DNA of 64,000 nt from Mycobacterium vicinigordonae. GTDB lineage: Bacteria; Actinomycetota; Actinomycetes; Mycobacteriales; Mycobacteriaceae. Below the pieces are notes generated by a model, which ran no database searches, was not told the DNA's origin, and saw nothing but the letters and a program-made list of their open reading frames with translations. How positions within the stretch are numbered: the stretch's first letter is position 1; each line of letters starts with the position of its first letter. The stretch is from NCBI RefSeq assembly GCF_013466425.1, contig NZ_CP059165.1:1612001-1676000 (forward strand), written 5' to 3'. Positions 1-7,970 of the stretch are shown piece after piece. Made by a program: the position numbers and the translations under genes.

Positions 1-1
1 A

Positions 2-136
2 GACTCGGAGAGCGGTGAAGCCGAGGCTTCGGTGGTGCGACTGCGCCCGGAGATCGAGCCGGGACAATTTCACCAGCCGCAGGCCCAGCCCGAAGCCGAG
101 GCCGAGGCCGAGGAAAAAATACGGCTGCGGGGCTGA
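2..136 (+). CDS. C-terminal end of an unidentified protein (partial)
   Basis: An open frame enters from the left edge of the window and stops with TGA at 134-136. The 44 visible residues are acidic and contain a run of alternating Glu-Ala (QPEAEAEAEEK), which looks like a disordered tail. No domain can be recognised from this fragment, so no function is assigned. It converges on the response-regulator-like gene that follows, with 8 bases between the two stops. In M. tuberculosis the gene convergent with Rv3143 encodes a PPE protein, but this charged tail does not look like a PPE C-terminus. Confidence 0.45.
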   Translation, partial: DSESGEAEASVVRLRPEIEPGQFHQPQAQPEAEAEAEEKIRLRG

Positions 137-144
137 TCGCCCGG

Positions 145-546
145 TCAGAGGGCGGGCGCGCGCAATAGGCTCAGCACCGCGCGGCCCAGCACGATCGGGT
201 CCAGCGGATGCGGCACGGCCGCTTCGGCCCGCGACCAGCTGGCCAGCCATGCGTCGTCCGGACGGCCGGTGAGCACCAGGATCGGCGGGCAAGCCGAGAG
301 TTCGTCCTTGAGTTGCTTGGCGATTCCCATGCCGCCGGTCGGCGTGGCCTCCCCGTCCAGGATGGCCAGGTCGATGCCGCCTTCGTCCATCGTGCGGATC
401 ACCATGGGGCCGGTCGCGACCTCCACATAACTCAACTCGGGCAGATCCGGATGCAGCCGCTTACCCAGCGCCCGCATCACTTGCTCGCGGGTCTGCGCGT
501 TGTCGCTGTAGACGAGAATCTTCAGGGGGCTGCTCGAGTCGGGCAC
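145..546 (-). CDS. Atypical stand-alone receiver-domain protein (Rv3143-like)
   Basis: A 133-residue protein that is a single response-regulator receiver domain without an output domain. The likely phospho-acceptor is the Asp in LAILDGEATPTGG (around residue 62). The acidic pocket is reduced to YSDNAQ near residue 15, and the usual Lys-Pro after strand 5 appears as VPHPLDP, so phosphorylation chemistry may be altered or lost. It matches the M. tuberculosis Rv3143 type, which sits between fadB4 and the nuo operon. Here it is the left backbone marker that shows where extra DNA was inserted. It lies 16 bases downstream of the YceI gene and may be read from the same transcript. Confidence 0.8.
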   Translation of the reverse strand: MPDSSSPLKILVYSDNAQTREQVMRALGKRLHPDLPELSYVEVATGPMVIRTMDEGGIDLAILDGEATPTGGMGIAKQLKDELSACPPILVLTGRPDDAWLASWSRAEAAVPHPLDPIVLGRAVLSLLRAPAL

Positions 547-561
547 GGTGCAGATGTTAAT

Positions 562-1104
562 TCACGCCCCGATGGGCGACCGCACGAAGACGGCTTCCGC
601 CGAGACTGTGACGGTCGTGGCCATCACGCCGAGTTTGTTCCAGTGCAGGTTGAAGCGGGTTCGGTCGATGTCGCCGCGGCCCGAAATAGTCACCGAGCCG
701 TCGTCGTGCTCGGTGACTCTGACCGGCAGCGCCACCGGTTCGGTGATTCCCTTGATGGTGAATTCCGACGTCAGTTCGGCGGCGTTCCCGGACTCCGGAT
801 GCAGGGCGGTGACGGCGACGGTGATCGTCGGGAACCGTTCGGCGTCGAAGAAGTCGGCGGAGCGCAGGTGCTTGTCGCGGCGGCCGATGCCCGTGCGCAG
901 CGACGCGACCTGGATGTCGATGCGGCCGTTGACAGCGCCCCGGGCGGTGAGTTGGCCGGTGCCGGTGAACTCGGTGAACTTGCCCTTCACGGGCACGACA
1001 CCCCACATGTTCTTGATCTTGAAGCCGATAGTCGATTTGTCGGGCAGCAATGCCCAGGTCCCGCTGGTGTCGGGATCGGTGAGCAGTGTTTCTAGCGTCG
1101 TCAT
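562..1104 (-). CDS. YceI-family lipid-binding-like protein
   Basis: A 180-residue protein starting at the ATG at 1104 (MTTLETLL); an upstream in-frame start would only add a low-complexity leader overlapping the gene before it. It shows the YceI layout: GTWALLPDKSTIGFKIKNM near the N-terminus, then FTEFTG, a run with RRDKHLRSADFFDAERFPTI, and the closing strands with DIDRTRFNLHWN. YceI proteins form a lipocalin-like barrel that binds isoprenoid or other amphiphilic molecules. No signal peptide is seen, so it is probably cytoplasmic. It is one of the last genes of the minus-strand catabolic operon, where binding a hydrophobic intermediate is possible but unproven. Confidence 0.85.
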   Translation of the reverse strand: MTTLETLLTDPDTSGTWALLPDKSTIGFKIKNMWGVVPVKGKFTEFTGTGQLTARGAVNGRIDIQVASLRTGIGRRDKHLRSADFFDAERFPTITVAVTALHPESGNAAELTSEFTIKGITEPVALPVRVTEHDDGSVTISGRGDIDRTRFNLHWNKLGVMATTVTVSAEAVFVRSPIGA

Positions 1105-1123
1105 CTTGGGTCCCGGTTCATCG

Positions 1124-1510
1124 TCATAGTTTCTGGTCCAGCAGCGGAGCGAGGTCTTTAGGGTCGAAGTACTCGTCGATTCGGTTGATAAGACCATTTG
1201 TGTCCAACTTGATCACGATGCAAACCCGCATCGCGATCATCTGACCGGTGTGCCCAGTGGCGCGCAGGATGTGCTGCTGGACGAATCCGTTCTCGAAGAC
1301 TTCGCGGTCCACGATCTCGTAGGCGCGCTGCGTCGTGGCCGAGATGAACCAGCTGATCACCCGCAGCGCCCGCGGCTTGTCGTCGACCCGGTCTGGGCGG
1401 ACGCCGGTGCGCCACACGGTGACGTCGTCGCTCCACATGTTCTCAACCGCGGCCTTGTCGCCGTTTTCGATCGCGTTGAACAGCCGGTCGGCCGTTTCGA
1501 TGACGGACAT
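1124..1510 (-). CDS. NTF2-like (SnoaL-type) protein
   Basis: A 128-residue protein beginning MSVIETADRLFNAIENGD, the usual N-terminal helix of SnoaL/NTF2-like domains. Later segments DVTVWRTG and the closing RIDEYFDPKDLAPLL also fit this cone-shaped fold, which serves as enzyme (isomerase, epoxide hydrolase) or ligand binder. The Tyr-Phe-Asp near the end is typical of the family's last strand. It lies 19 bases after the previous operon gene's start side and 10 bases downstream of the DUF6285-like gene, so it is co-transcribed. The exact reaction cannot be read from sequence. Confidence 0.75.
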   Translation of the reverse strand: MSVIETADRLFNAIENGDKAAVENMWSDDVTVWRTGVRPDRVDDKPRALRVISWFISATTQRAYEIVDREVFENGFVQQHILRATGHTGQMIAMRVCIVIKLDTNGLINRIDEYFDPKDLAPLLDQKL

Positions 1511-1520
1511 CGGTGGACTC

Positions 1521-1853
1521 CTAATCGTCGTATCCGGGGTGTGCGGCGGCCAGTCGGTGGCGCACCAGCGTGCGCAGGCAGGCGGTGACGTCCAGATCGC
1601 GGCCGTCCAGTTGGCCGGCGCGGATGGCGGCGGCCAGGCTCGCCTCGTCGGTGTATCCCAGGCTGTCCAGCGCTGCCCGCACGTCGGAGTCGCCTGGATG
1701 CTGTAGTTCCCGCTCGACCATGCGTAACGCGTTGGCGGCCACTCGGGCGTGAAAGTTGACCGCGCCGGTCGTGGCGTCCCGGACTTCGGTTTCCAGGAAT
1801 TCGGCGACGGCGGCGACGAGCTCGGCCGCCGTGGGCCTGCCGTGCAGGTTCAC
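1521..1853 (-). CDS. DUF6285-like small protein, possible LvaB-type kinase partner
   Basis: A 110-residue protein. I place the start at GTG 1853, which overlaps the TGA of the kinase gene in a GTGA junction; longer in-frame starts run backwards into that gene. The sequence begins NLHGRPTAAELVAAVAEFLE and contains VNFHARVAANALRMVERELQ, the pattern of the small all-helical proteins (DUF6285) that accompany APH-like acyl-CoA kinases. In Pseudomonas putida levulinate metabolism the small protein LvaB is needed with the kinase LvaA. The overlap with the kinase gene implies translational coupling and matched amounts. The LvaB comparison rests on size and context, not on an alignment. Confidence 0.65.
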   Translation of the reverse strand: MNLHGRPTAAELVAAVAEFLETEVRDATTGAVNFHARVAANALRMVERELQHPGDSDVRAALDSLGYTDEASLAAAIRAGQLDGRDLDVTACLRTLVRHRLAAAHPGYDD

Positions 1854-2809
1854 GACGGGACCTCCTGGAGCAGATCGAGGAGGTCCCATTCGTTTTCGCA
1901 TACCCGGCGACCGATGGTGGCCAACTCCACCGAGCGGGTCTGCCCGCTCAGGTGGCGCTCGGCCTGATACCGGCAGATGATTCCCCACCGGAGCGTCGCC
2001 AGTACCAGCCACCAGTGAAACGCGACCCGGTCGACGGTAGGTGCGCCGGTCTCCTCGTAGCCGCGCAAGAAACTCTCGATGCTGCCCAGGCCTCCTGCGC
2101 CGCGGCTGGCGGGTGCACCGAACCGCCAGGCGCGTACGCAGAACCAGGCCAGGTCCTCGTAGGCTTCACCGAGGTGCACCAGCTCCCAGTCCAGCACCGC
2201 GGCCAGGTCGGATCCGTCGACGATCAGGTTGCCCATCCGGAAGTCGCCGTGCACCAGCACCGCGGGCGTGCGGGCAGGCCGGTTCGCGTCCAGCCACCGA
2301 AACGTCCACTCGAAAGTGGCTGTGGTGTCGCACATTTCGTCAAGGCGCTCGCGCCACTGGCCTACGGGATCCTCTTGGGTCAGTCCGGGAATCTCGGGGT
2401 CGGCGCGGTGGATCGCCGCGATGGCCTGGGCGCACTGGCGCAGTAGCCGCTCGGGGTCGTCGAGCTGTCGCTGGATACGCCGGACGATCGTCTCGCCCTT
2501 GATCTCGTCGCAGATCAGGTACGGGTTGCCAAGGGCGGCAGCCGAATCGTCGGCGACCAGGACGTGCGGGACGGGAGCTCCGGCGGTTGCGGCGGCGACC
2601 TGGACCCGGGCCTCCAGTTCCATGGCGGCGTGCACGTCGTCGGGCGTGCCGGTGCGCAGGATCAGCGCGCGTCGGTCAGCGTCGGTGAGGGCGTCGAACG
2701 CCCAGGTGGTGCGGCTGGCCCCGCCGGTCAGCGCGCGCAGGTTCTCGATCCGCACCCGGTCTCCGAAGACCTCGGAGAGCAGGTCGCTAAGGCTCGCCGC
2801 CAGGGTCAC
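1850..2809 (-). CDS. APH-family phosphotransferase, probable 4-hydroxyacyl-CoA kinase
   Basis: A 319-residue protein with a protein-kinase-like aminoglycoside-phosphotransferase fold. The catalytic loop reads VLVHGDFRMGNLIVDG and the metal-binding motif VLDWELVHLGEAYEDLAW, both characteristic. The start is GTG at 2809, overlapping the TGA of the acyl-CoA dehydrogenase gene (GTGA). Bacterial kinases of this branch next to acyl-CoA dehydrogenases, and the fused mammalian ACAD10/ACAD11, phosphorylate 4-hydroxyacyl-CoA so that the dehydrogenase partner can remove the phosphate. That role fits the overlap on both sides with an ACAD gene and a LvaB-like gene. True antibiotic resistance is unlikely in this context. 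Confidence 0.8.
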   Translation of the reverse strand: MTLAASLSDLLSEVFGDRVRIENLRALTGGASRTTWAFDALTDADRRALILRTGTPDDVHAAMELEARVQVAAATAGAPVPHVLVADDSAAALGNPYLICDEIKGETIVRRIQRQLDDPERLLRQCAQAIAAIHRADPEIPGLTQEDPVGQWRERLDEMCDTTATFEWTFRWLDANRPARTPAVLVHGDFRMGNLIVDGSDLAAVLDWELVHLGEAYEDLAWFCVRAWRFGAPASRGAGGLGSIESFLRGYEETGAPTVDRVAFHWWLVLATLRWGIICRYQAERHLSGQTRSVELATIGRRVCENEWDLLDLLQEVPS

Positions 2810-4044
2810 TTTTTGCCGAACTTGAACAGCCGCTGGGCAACTCGCCGGATCTGGATTTCTTCGGCACCTTCAGTGATGCGGTAGCGGCGGTGGTGGCGGT
2901 AGATGTGCTCGAGTTGCTCGTGCCGGCTGTAACCGATGCCGCCGAGCACCTGCATGGCCCGGTCGGCCGCATCGCACACCAGGCGATTGGCGCGATAGTT
3001 GGCCATCGATACTTTGTCCGAGACCTCCATGTGGTGGTTTTCGTCCAATTGCGTTGCCGCGTAATAAACGAGCAGTCGCACCATCTGCGCCTCGGTCTGC
3101 AGTTCGACAAGCGGCCACTGCACCGCCTGGTTCACCGCCAGCGGTTTGCCGAACACTTTGCGTTCACCGGCATAGGACACGGCTCGGTCTATGCAGTACT
3201 GGGCGGCGCCCAGGCTGCTGGCCGCTTGCCGAATTCGGTTCTCATGCAAGAACGTCTGACCCACCTCGAGGCCGCGATCCACCTCGCCGAGCACCGCGCC
3301 GTCGGGTACTCGGACATCTTTGAGCTCCACCTCGGCGTGGTCGGTCGGCATGTTGAACGTCCACCAGTAGAACGGGATGGTGAAGCCCGGGGCGTCGCAG
3401 GGCACCAGGAACGTCGTGATGCCCCGGGCATGTCCCGGGTCGCCGGAGGTGCGGGCGAACACCAGGTCGTGGGTGGCGCGATGTACACCGGTGTTGAATC
3501 GCTTGGCGCCGTTGATGACCCAGTCGTCTCCGTCGTGCACGGCGGTGGTCTCCAGCCAGGTGGCGTCCGAGCCGTGGTTGGGTTCGGTCAGGCCGAACGC
3601 CATCGAGCGCTCGCCGGTAATCAGAGCCTCGGTCCATTCCTTCTTCTGCGCGGCGGTGCCGAACCGGTCCATCATGATGACCTGTGGGAAGTTGCCGACG
3701 ATCGAGGACTCGTCCTGAAGGTCGTTGTGCAGCCCGAGCCCCTTGTGGGCCAGGTGTTCCCGGATGACTGCCATGTCGATGTTGCTGCCGTCGCGGCCGC
3801 CGAACTGCGACGGCAGCCCGTACCGCAGCCAGCCGGCCTTGTCGGCGCGCCGACGCATCTCGCCGAGCAGGTCCTCCCACTCGCGGCGCGGGATGCCGCC
3901 GTTGTCCCAGTCGGTGCGGGCGTTCTCCCGGCGATGGTCGAAGTACTGGGTGTTTTCGCGTTCCAGTGGCTTGATCTCGGTCTCGATGAACTCGTCCATC
4001 TCGGCCAGCAAGCCAGGAAGATGTTCGGGCAGAGTGAAATCCAC
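2806..4044 (-). CDS. Acyl-CoA dehydrogenase family protein (ACAD10/11- or LvaC-like)
   Basis: A 412-residue FAD-dependent acyl-CoA dehydrogenase family protein. The GTG at 4044 is preferred because AAGGAG lies just upstream at a proper distance; the longer in-frame start has no such site. The middle contains the FAD/substrate segment AFGLTEPNHGSDATW and the C-terminus contains YRITEGAEEIQIRR, with Glu at the usual catalytic-base position. The partnership with an APH-type kinase and a DUF6285-like protein suggests it acts on phosphorylated 4-hydroxyacyl-CoA, giving an enoyl-CoA, rather than as a plain fatty-acid dehydrogenase. A conventional fadE role cannot be excluded. Confidence 0.85.
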   Translation of the reverse strand: MDFTLPEHLPGLLAEMDEFIETEIKPLERENTQYFDHRRENARTDWDNGGIPRREWEDLLGEMRRRADKAGWLRYGLPSQFGGRDGSNIDMAVIREHLAHKGLGLHNDLQDESSIVGNFPQVIMMDRFGTAAQKKEWTEALITGERSMAFGLTEPNHGSDATWLETTAVHDGDDWVINGAKRFNTGVHRATHDLVFARTSGDPGHARGITTFLVPCDAPGFTIPFYWWTFNMPTDHAEVELKDVRVPDGAVLGEVDRGLEVGQTFLHENRIRQAASSLGAAQYCIDRAVSYAGERKVFGKPLAVNQAVQWPLVELQTEAQMVRLLVYYAATQLDENHHMEVSDKVSMANYRANRLVCDAADRAMQVLGGIGYSRHEQLEHIYRHHRRYRITEGAEEIQIRRVAQRLFKFGKK

Positions 4045-4066
4045 GTTGATTGCTCCTTCGATGTGG

Positions 4067-4690
4067 TCAGGCGCCGTACAAAGTCTTCTTCCAGATCCGA
4101 GACAGCAGGACAATCGCGTCGTCGTCGGTTATCCGCACGCCCAGGCCCTTCTGGGGGTCGGACTTGCCGACGAAGACGGTGGTGAAGTTCTCGAACAGCA
4201 GCGCGATGGCGGCCGCGGTGTGCTCCGGGTTGAGCTCCAGCGCGTGGCCCTGATCTTGGGCTCGGCGGACCGATGCCGCCACGATCTCCATACCGAAGCG
4301 GCGAAATTCGTTCTGCACGTCGGCGAATCGCGGCTGGGTGGCCGCCAGCTGTGCCACTGCGATCATGATGCCGATGTTCTGCTTGAACATGCTCCAGTAG
4401 CCGGTGACCACCGAGGTGAAGAACGCGTTGTCGGCGGGTGATTCGGGTAGCGGTACCGCCCACCCCGAGGGTTCGACCACCTCGTGCAGGAACGACCCGG
4501 CCAGGGCGGCCAGCAGATCTTCCTTGTCGGTGAAATAGCGGTAGAACACCGCCGGTGACTTGCCCGCTGCCGAGGTGATATCGGCCAGCGTGGTGCCGTG
4601 AAAGCCGCGCTCGGCGAACAGCTTCCGGGCGGCCTGCTCGATCGCTTGACGGGTCTGCCGGCCTTTGGCACTCACCAGTTCTGCGGGCAT
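4067..4690 (-). CDS. TetR-family regulator of the operon
   Basis: A 207-residue TetR-family protein starting at ATG 4690, whose A is also the last base of the lyase gene's TGA (TGATG junction). The N-terminal DNA-binding domain reads RKLFAERGFHGTTLADITSA followed by AGKSPAVFYRYFTDKEDLL, a typical helix-turn-helix. The C-terminal ligand domain includes TGYWSMFKQNIGIMIAVAQ. Because it lies inside the operon, it probably controls it, perhaps through the inverted repeat at 9105-9122 before the first gene. It is not a close paralogue of the two island TetR proteins. Confidence 0.88.
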   Translation of the reverse strand: MPAELVSAKGRQTRQAIEQAARKLFAERGFHGTTLADITSAAGKSPAVFYRYFTDKEDLLAALAGSFLHEVVEPSGWAVPLPESPADNAFFTSVVTGYWSMFKQNIGIMIAVAQLAATQPRFADVQNEFRRFGMEIVAASVRRAQDQGHALELNPEHTAAAIALLFENFTTVFVGKSDPQKGLGVRITDDDAIVLLSRIWKKTLYGA

Positions 4691-5586
4691 CAGCTGCGGA
4701 TCCGGTCTCCTGCGCGTAGCAGAGCGCTCGGCAAATCGTGGTCGACTGCTTCTTTGGCGACCTGCGCCGCGGAGATCGCGGCCCGCAGATCGACGTCGAC
4801 GTGGTAGCCGCTGTCGGTCAGCAGGTACACCAGATCCTCGGTGGCGATGTTGCCGGTGGCTCCGGGCGCGAATGGGCAACCGCCCAGCCCGCCCACCGAG
4901 GCGTCCAGCCGGGTCACGCCAGCGATAACCGCCGCGTAGGCGCTGGCCAGCCCACAGCCGCGAGTGTTGTGGAAATGTGCACCCAGTGGTAGATCCCCGA
5001 TGATTGGAAGAAGTTGAGAGATAAGCGAACTGACCCGCCCGGGGGTGGCAGTGCCAATGGTGTCGGCGATCGAGAACCGGTCCACGCCCTGGTCCCGCGC
5101 GGCGGCGGCAATGTCAAGTACCCGCTGGCTGGGAGTAGGACCTTCGAATGGGGAGTCCCACGCGGTGGCGACGATGACCTCGACGCGGACGTCACTGGCG
5201 TGGGCGATATCGACGATCTCGCTGATCTGACTAGTGGCTTCGGTGCTGGTGCGCCCGACGTTCTTGAGGCTGAACGTGTCGTCGGCGGCCACCACGTACT
5301 CGATCGACCGCAACCCCGCGACGACCGCCCGTTTGGCGCCGTTTGGGCTGGCGACCAGTGCGGAAAACTCGATATCGGGGAAGTTGTGCAGTTCGGCGGC
5401 CAGCTCGGCCGCGTCTGCCATGGACGGCACCTTGGTGGGGGAGACGAAGGCCGTGGCTTCGACTTCGCGCACGCCGGTGTTCGCAATCGCTACGAGCAGT
5501 TCCAGCTTGGCCGACAACGGAATCGGCTTTTCGATCTGCAGGCCGTCGCGCAGTGCCACTTCGCGGATGGCTACCTTCTTGCTCAC
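4690..5586 (-). CDS. Hydroxymethylglutaryl-CoA lyase family protein
   Basis: A 298-residue TIM-barrel lyase of the DRE-TIM family. The start carries the metal/substrate motif REVALRDGLQIEKP; HFHNTRGCGLASAY supplies the metal-binding His pair; GLGGCPFAPGATGN holds the conserved catalytic Cys loop of HMG-CoA lyases. The enzyme class cleaves 3-hydroxy-3-methylglutaryl-CoA, or a similar branched 3-hydroxyacyl-CoA, to acetyl-CoA and a keto acid. Its start overlaps the stop of the CoA-transferase gene (ATGA), so a CoA ester made by that enzyme is a plausible substrate. The genuine substrate may be a homologue of HMG-CoA. Confidence 0.88.
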   Translation of the reverse strand: MSKKVAIREVALRDGLQIEKPIPLSAKLELLVAIANTGVREVEATAFVSPTKVPSMADAAELAAELHNFPDIEFSALVASPNGAKRAVVAGLRSIEYVVAADDTFSLKNVGRTSTEATSQISEIVDIAHASDVRVEVIVATAWDSPFEGPTPSQRVLDIAAAARDQGVDRFSIADTIGTATPGRVSSLISQLLPIIGDLPLGAHFHNTRGCGLASAYAAVIAGVTRLDASVGGLGGCPFAPGATGNIATEDLVYLLTDSGYHVDVDLRAAISAAQVAKEAVDHDLPSALLRAGDRIRS

Positions 5587-6782
5587 AGCACCGCCTCGGC
5601 TCGCAGGGCTTCGAGCTCGTCAGCGGTTTTGCCGAGCAGTCCGGTATAGACGTCGTCGTTGTGTTGTCCGGGACGGGCCGGGCCGGCGTGGCGGACTCCG
5701 CCGGGGGATTCGGAGAGCACCGGAACGATTCCGGGTCCGAGCACGTCGCGTCCGATTCGCTCGTCGTAGTGCCCAACCAGCATGCCGCGTGCCTGCAGCT
5801 GCGGGTCGTTGACGACCTCGGCGACGGTGTTGATCGGTCCCGCGATAACGCCAGCGGCAGAGAGGGTTTCGATGATATCGCCGGGTTCGCGTTGCGCAGC
5901 CCAGGCGCCGATGATCGCGTCCAGCTCGTCCTGGTTGCGGCCTCGGGCGCCGTGGGTGGCGAACCGCTCGTCGGTGGCGAGTTCCGGGTGGCCCATTGCC
6001 TTGCACAGCCGGGTGAAGACGGTGTCCTGGTTGGCCGCGATCACCACCCAGGAGCCGTCGGCGCTGCGGTAGATGTTGGACGGCGCGATGCCCTCCAGCC
6101 GGGTGCCCGACGGGCCGCGTACCACGCCGCCGACGTCGTAGTCGGGGATGGTGGATTCCTGGACAGCCAAGCAGGATTCGGTCAGTGCGACGTCGACGAC
6201 CTGGCCCTTGCCGGTAACACTGCGGCGATACAGTGCGGCCAGCGCGCCCTGGGCGCCGAACATGCCGGCGAGGGTATCGCCGAGCGAGAGGGCGAGTCGC
6301 GGCGGCGGGCCGCCGGGAAATCCGTTGAGGTGCCGCAGCCCGCTGGCCGCCTCGGCGACCGAGGCGTAGCCGGCCTTGTGTGCGTCGGGTCCGGTCTGGC
6401 CGTAGCCTGATACCCGGACCAGGATGATGCCCGGATTACGTTCGGACAGGGCTTCGTAGCCCAGGTTCCACTTCTCCAGCGTGCCCGGCCGGAAGTTCTC
6501 CACGACCAGATCGGACTTCTCGACGAGGTCGAGGAAAAGTTGGCGGCCGCGCGGTTTGCGGAGGTCGAGGGTGACGGCCCGCTTGTTGCGGGCGTGCACG
6601 GTCCAGAAGACGTGGTGCCCGTCGACCTCGGCCTGGCCCCAGGTGCGCAACGGGTCCGGGGCGCCCGGCGGTTCGACTTTGATGACGTCGGCGCCCATGT
6701 CGCCCAGCAGGCGCCCGACCATGGGACCGGCGATCAGGGTGCCCAGTTCGAGCACCCGGATGCCGTCGAGGGCTCCTGTCAT
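5583..6782 (-). CDS. CaiB/BaiF family class III CoA-transferase
   Basis: A 399-residue class III CoA-transferase. It begins LDGIRVLELGTLIAGPMVGR and has the family's conserved segments: ADVIKVEPPGAPDPLR, then NKRAVTLDLRKPRGRQLFLDL, then LVVENFRPGTLEKWNLGYE. These enzymes move CoA between organic acids through an aspartyl-CoA intermediate; the Asp of the VVENF region downstream is the usual site. It overlaps both neighbours by ATGA junctions and probably activates the acid later split by the HMG-CoA-lyase-like enzyme. The donor and acceptor cannot be inferred. Confidence 0.9.
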   Translation of the reverse strand: MTGALDGIRVLELGTLIAGPMVGRLLGDMGADVIKVEPPGAPDPLRTWGQAEVDGHHVFWTVHARNKRAVTLDLRKPRGRQLFLDLVEKSDLVVENFRPGTLEKWNLGYEALSERNPGIILVRVSGYGQTGPDAHKAGYASVAEAASGLRHLNGFPGGPPPRLALSLGDTLAGMFGAQGALAALYRRSVTGKGQVVDVALTESCLAVQESTIPDYDVGGVVRGPSGTRLEGIAPSNIYRSADGSWVVIAANQDTVFTRLCKAMGHPELATDERFATHGARGRNQDELDAIIGAWAAQREPGDIIETLSAAGVIAGPINTVAEVVNDPQLQARGMLVGHYDERIGRDVLGPGIVPVLSESPGGVRHAGPARPGQHNDDVYTGLLGKTADELEALRAEAVL

Positions 6783-7969
6783 TCAGCCCCCGCGAAGTCG
6801 TGGCGCTTCAGCCAGTCGGTAACGATCTGCACGGCCTCGCGCAGCTTGTCGCGTTGGTCGGGGCCCGCGTAATAGTGTGTGGCGCCGTGGATTTCGTGCA
6901 TCTCCTTATCCGGGTGCCCGATCGCCTCGAAGAGCCGCCGGGTGTGGCTGGGTGTGCATGCGTCGTCGCCCAGGTTACCGATGACCAGGGCGGGGATGGC
7001 AAGGTCCCTGCCGCACGCCACGCCGTCGCCGCGGGCCTCGTCGTAGCTCCACTGCGAGAGCCAACCGCGCAGTGTGGAGTAACGGGCCAGCCCGACCGGG
7101 CTCATGTTCACCACCGCAGGGTCACCCAGGTAGCAGGTTCCCGGGGTGCGCTCGTTGGGATCGACGGTCGGATCCAGCCAACGCGGGTCGGCCATGGTGC
7201 CGTGCACCACGAAGCAGAACTCGTCGTTGGGGCGCCCGGCCGCTGTCAGCCCGTCCAGCTTCTGGTGCACCCAGGCGGTGATTCGCCGGTTGCGGTCGAT
7301 CTGCGCCTGTCGATAGCGGGCCAGGAATTCCTCGGTGTAGGGCGGCTGGTTGGGGTTGTCGGGGTTGTAGAGGTCGAGCTCGGGATCGCGCTTGGTGGGG
7401 TCGGATTCGTCGAGGATGGACGCGTCTAACCATTCGGTCAGCGTGCCGTGCCGGCTGATGTGCGCGGCCAGCAGCATGATCCCGTCAGCGGCCGGCAACT
7501 CCAATTTGGTCAAGTCTGGGCCGTCGCCGGACGGGCTGGAGGTGATGGTCGGGTGCTGGGCCTGCTGTTGGTAGAACACCGACAGTGAGCCGCCGCCGCT
7601 CCAGCCGGCCAGCACCACCTTCTGGTAACCGAGGCGGTTTTTGGCGTCCTTGATGCATTCGCCGAGGTCCTCGACCACCTTCTCCATCAGCAGGGCGGAG
7701 TCAGTGCCGCGGAACCGGCTGTTGCAGTAGATCACGTGGTGGCCGGCGCGGGCCAGCGCGTTGATCATCGGCAGGTAGGCGCCGCCGCCGATCGGGTGCA
7801 TGAACACCAGCACGGTGTCGCTGGGCCGGTCTTTCGGCTTGAGGAGATAGCTTTCCAATACGGTCAGCCCGGCTACCCCTCCATAGACGTCGCGCACACC
7901 GGAATTGTTGGCGAAGGCAACAAGATAGGGAATGCGTTCGTAGTCGTGCTTAACCGGGGCCTGCGTCAT
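6779..7969 (-). CDS. Alpha/beta-hydrolase
   Basis: A 396-residue alpha/beta-hydrolase. The nucleophile elbow is GWSGGGS (Ser near residue 125), the oxyanion region precedes it as VLVFMHPIGGGAYLP, and a late GATHYYAGP supplies the catalytic His. No signal peptide is visible, so it is cytoplasmic. It is larger than a minimal hydrolase, with a long cap between the elbow and the acid residue. It lies between the dioxygenase-like and CoA-transferase genes, with a single base separating it from the former. Hydrolysis of a ring-cleavage product or lactone would suit the order, but is only inferred. Confidence 0.82.
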   Translation of the reverse strand: MTQAPVKHDYERIPYLVAFANNSGVRDVYGGVAGLTVLESYLLKPKDRPSDTVLVFMHPIGGGAYLPMINALARAGHHVIYCNSRFRGTDSALLMEKVVEDLGECIKDAKNRLGYQKVVLAGWSGGGSLSVFYQQQAQHPTITSSPSGDGPDLTKLELPAADGIMLLAAHISRHGTLTEWLDASILDESDPTKRDPELDLYNPDNPNQPPYTEEFLARYRQAQIDRNRRITAWVHQKLDGLTAAGRPNDEFCFVVHGTMADPRWLDPTVDPNERTPGTCYLGDPAVVNMSPVGLARYSTLRGWLSQWSYDEARGDGVACGRDLAIPALVIGNLGDDACTPSHTRRLFEAIGHPDKEMHEIHGATHYYAGPDQRDKLREAVQIVTDWLKRHDFAGAE

Positions 7970-7970
7970 T

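Noticed and set aside
1850..2809. APH-like protein as an antibiotic-resistance kinase
   Set aside because: Overlap with an acyl-CoA dehydrogenase gene and a DUF6285-like gene fits the acyl-CoA kinase branch better.
2890..4185. 431-codon plus-strand open frame opposite the acyl-CoA dehydrogenase
   Set aside because: It is a GC-rich shadow of the dehydrogenase, with no recognisable domain and no start signal.
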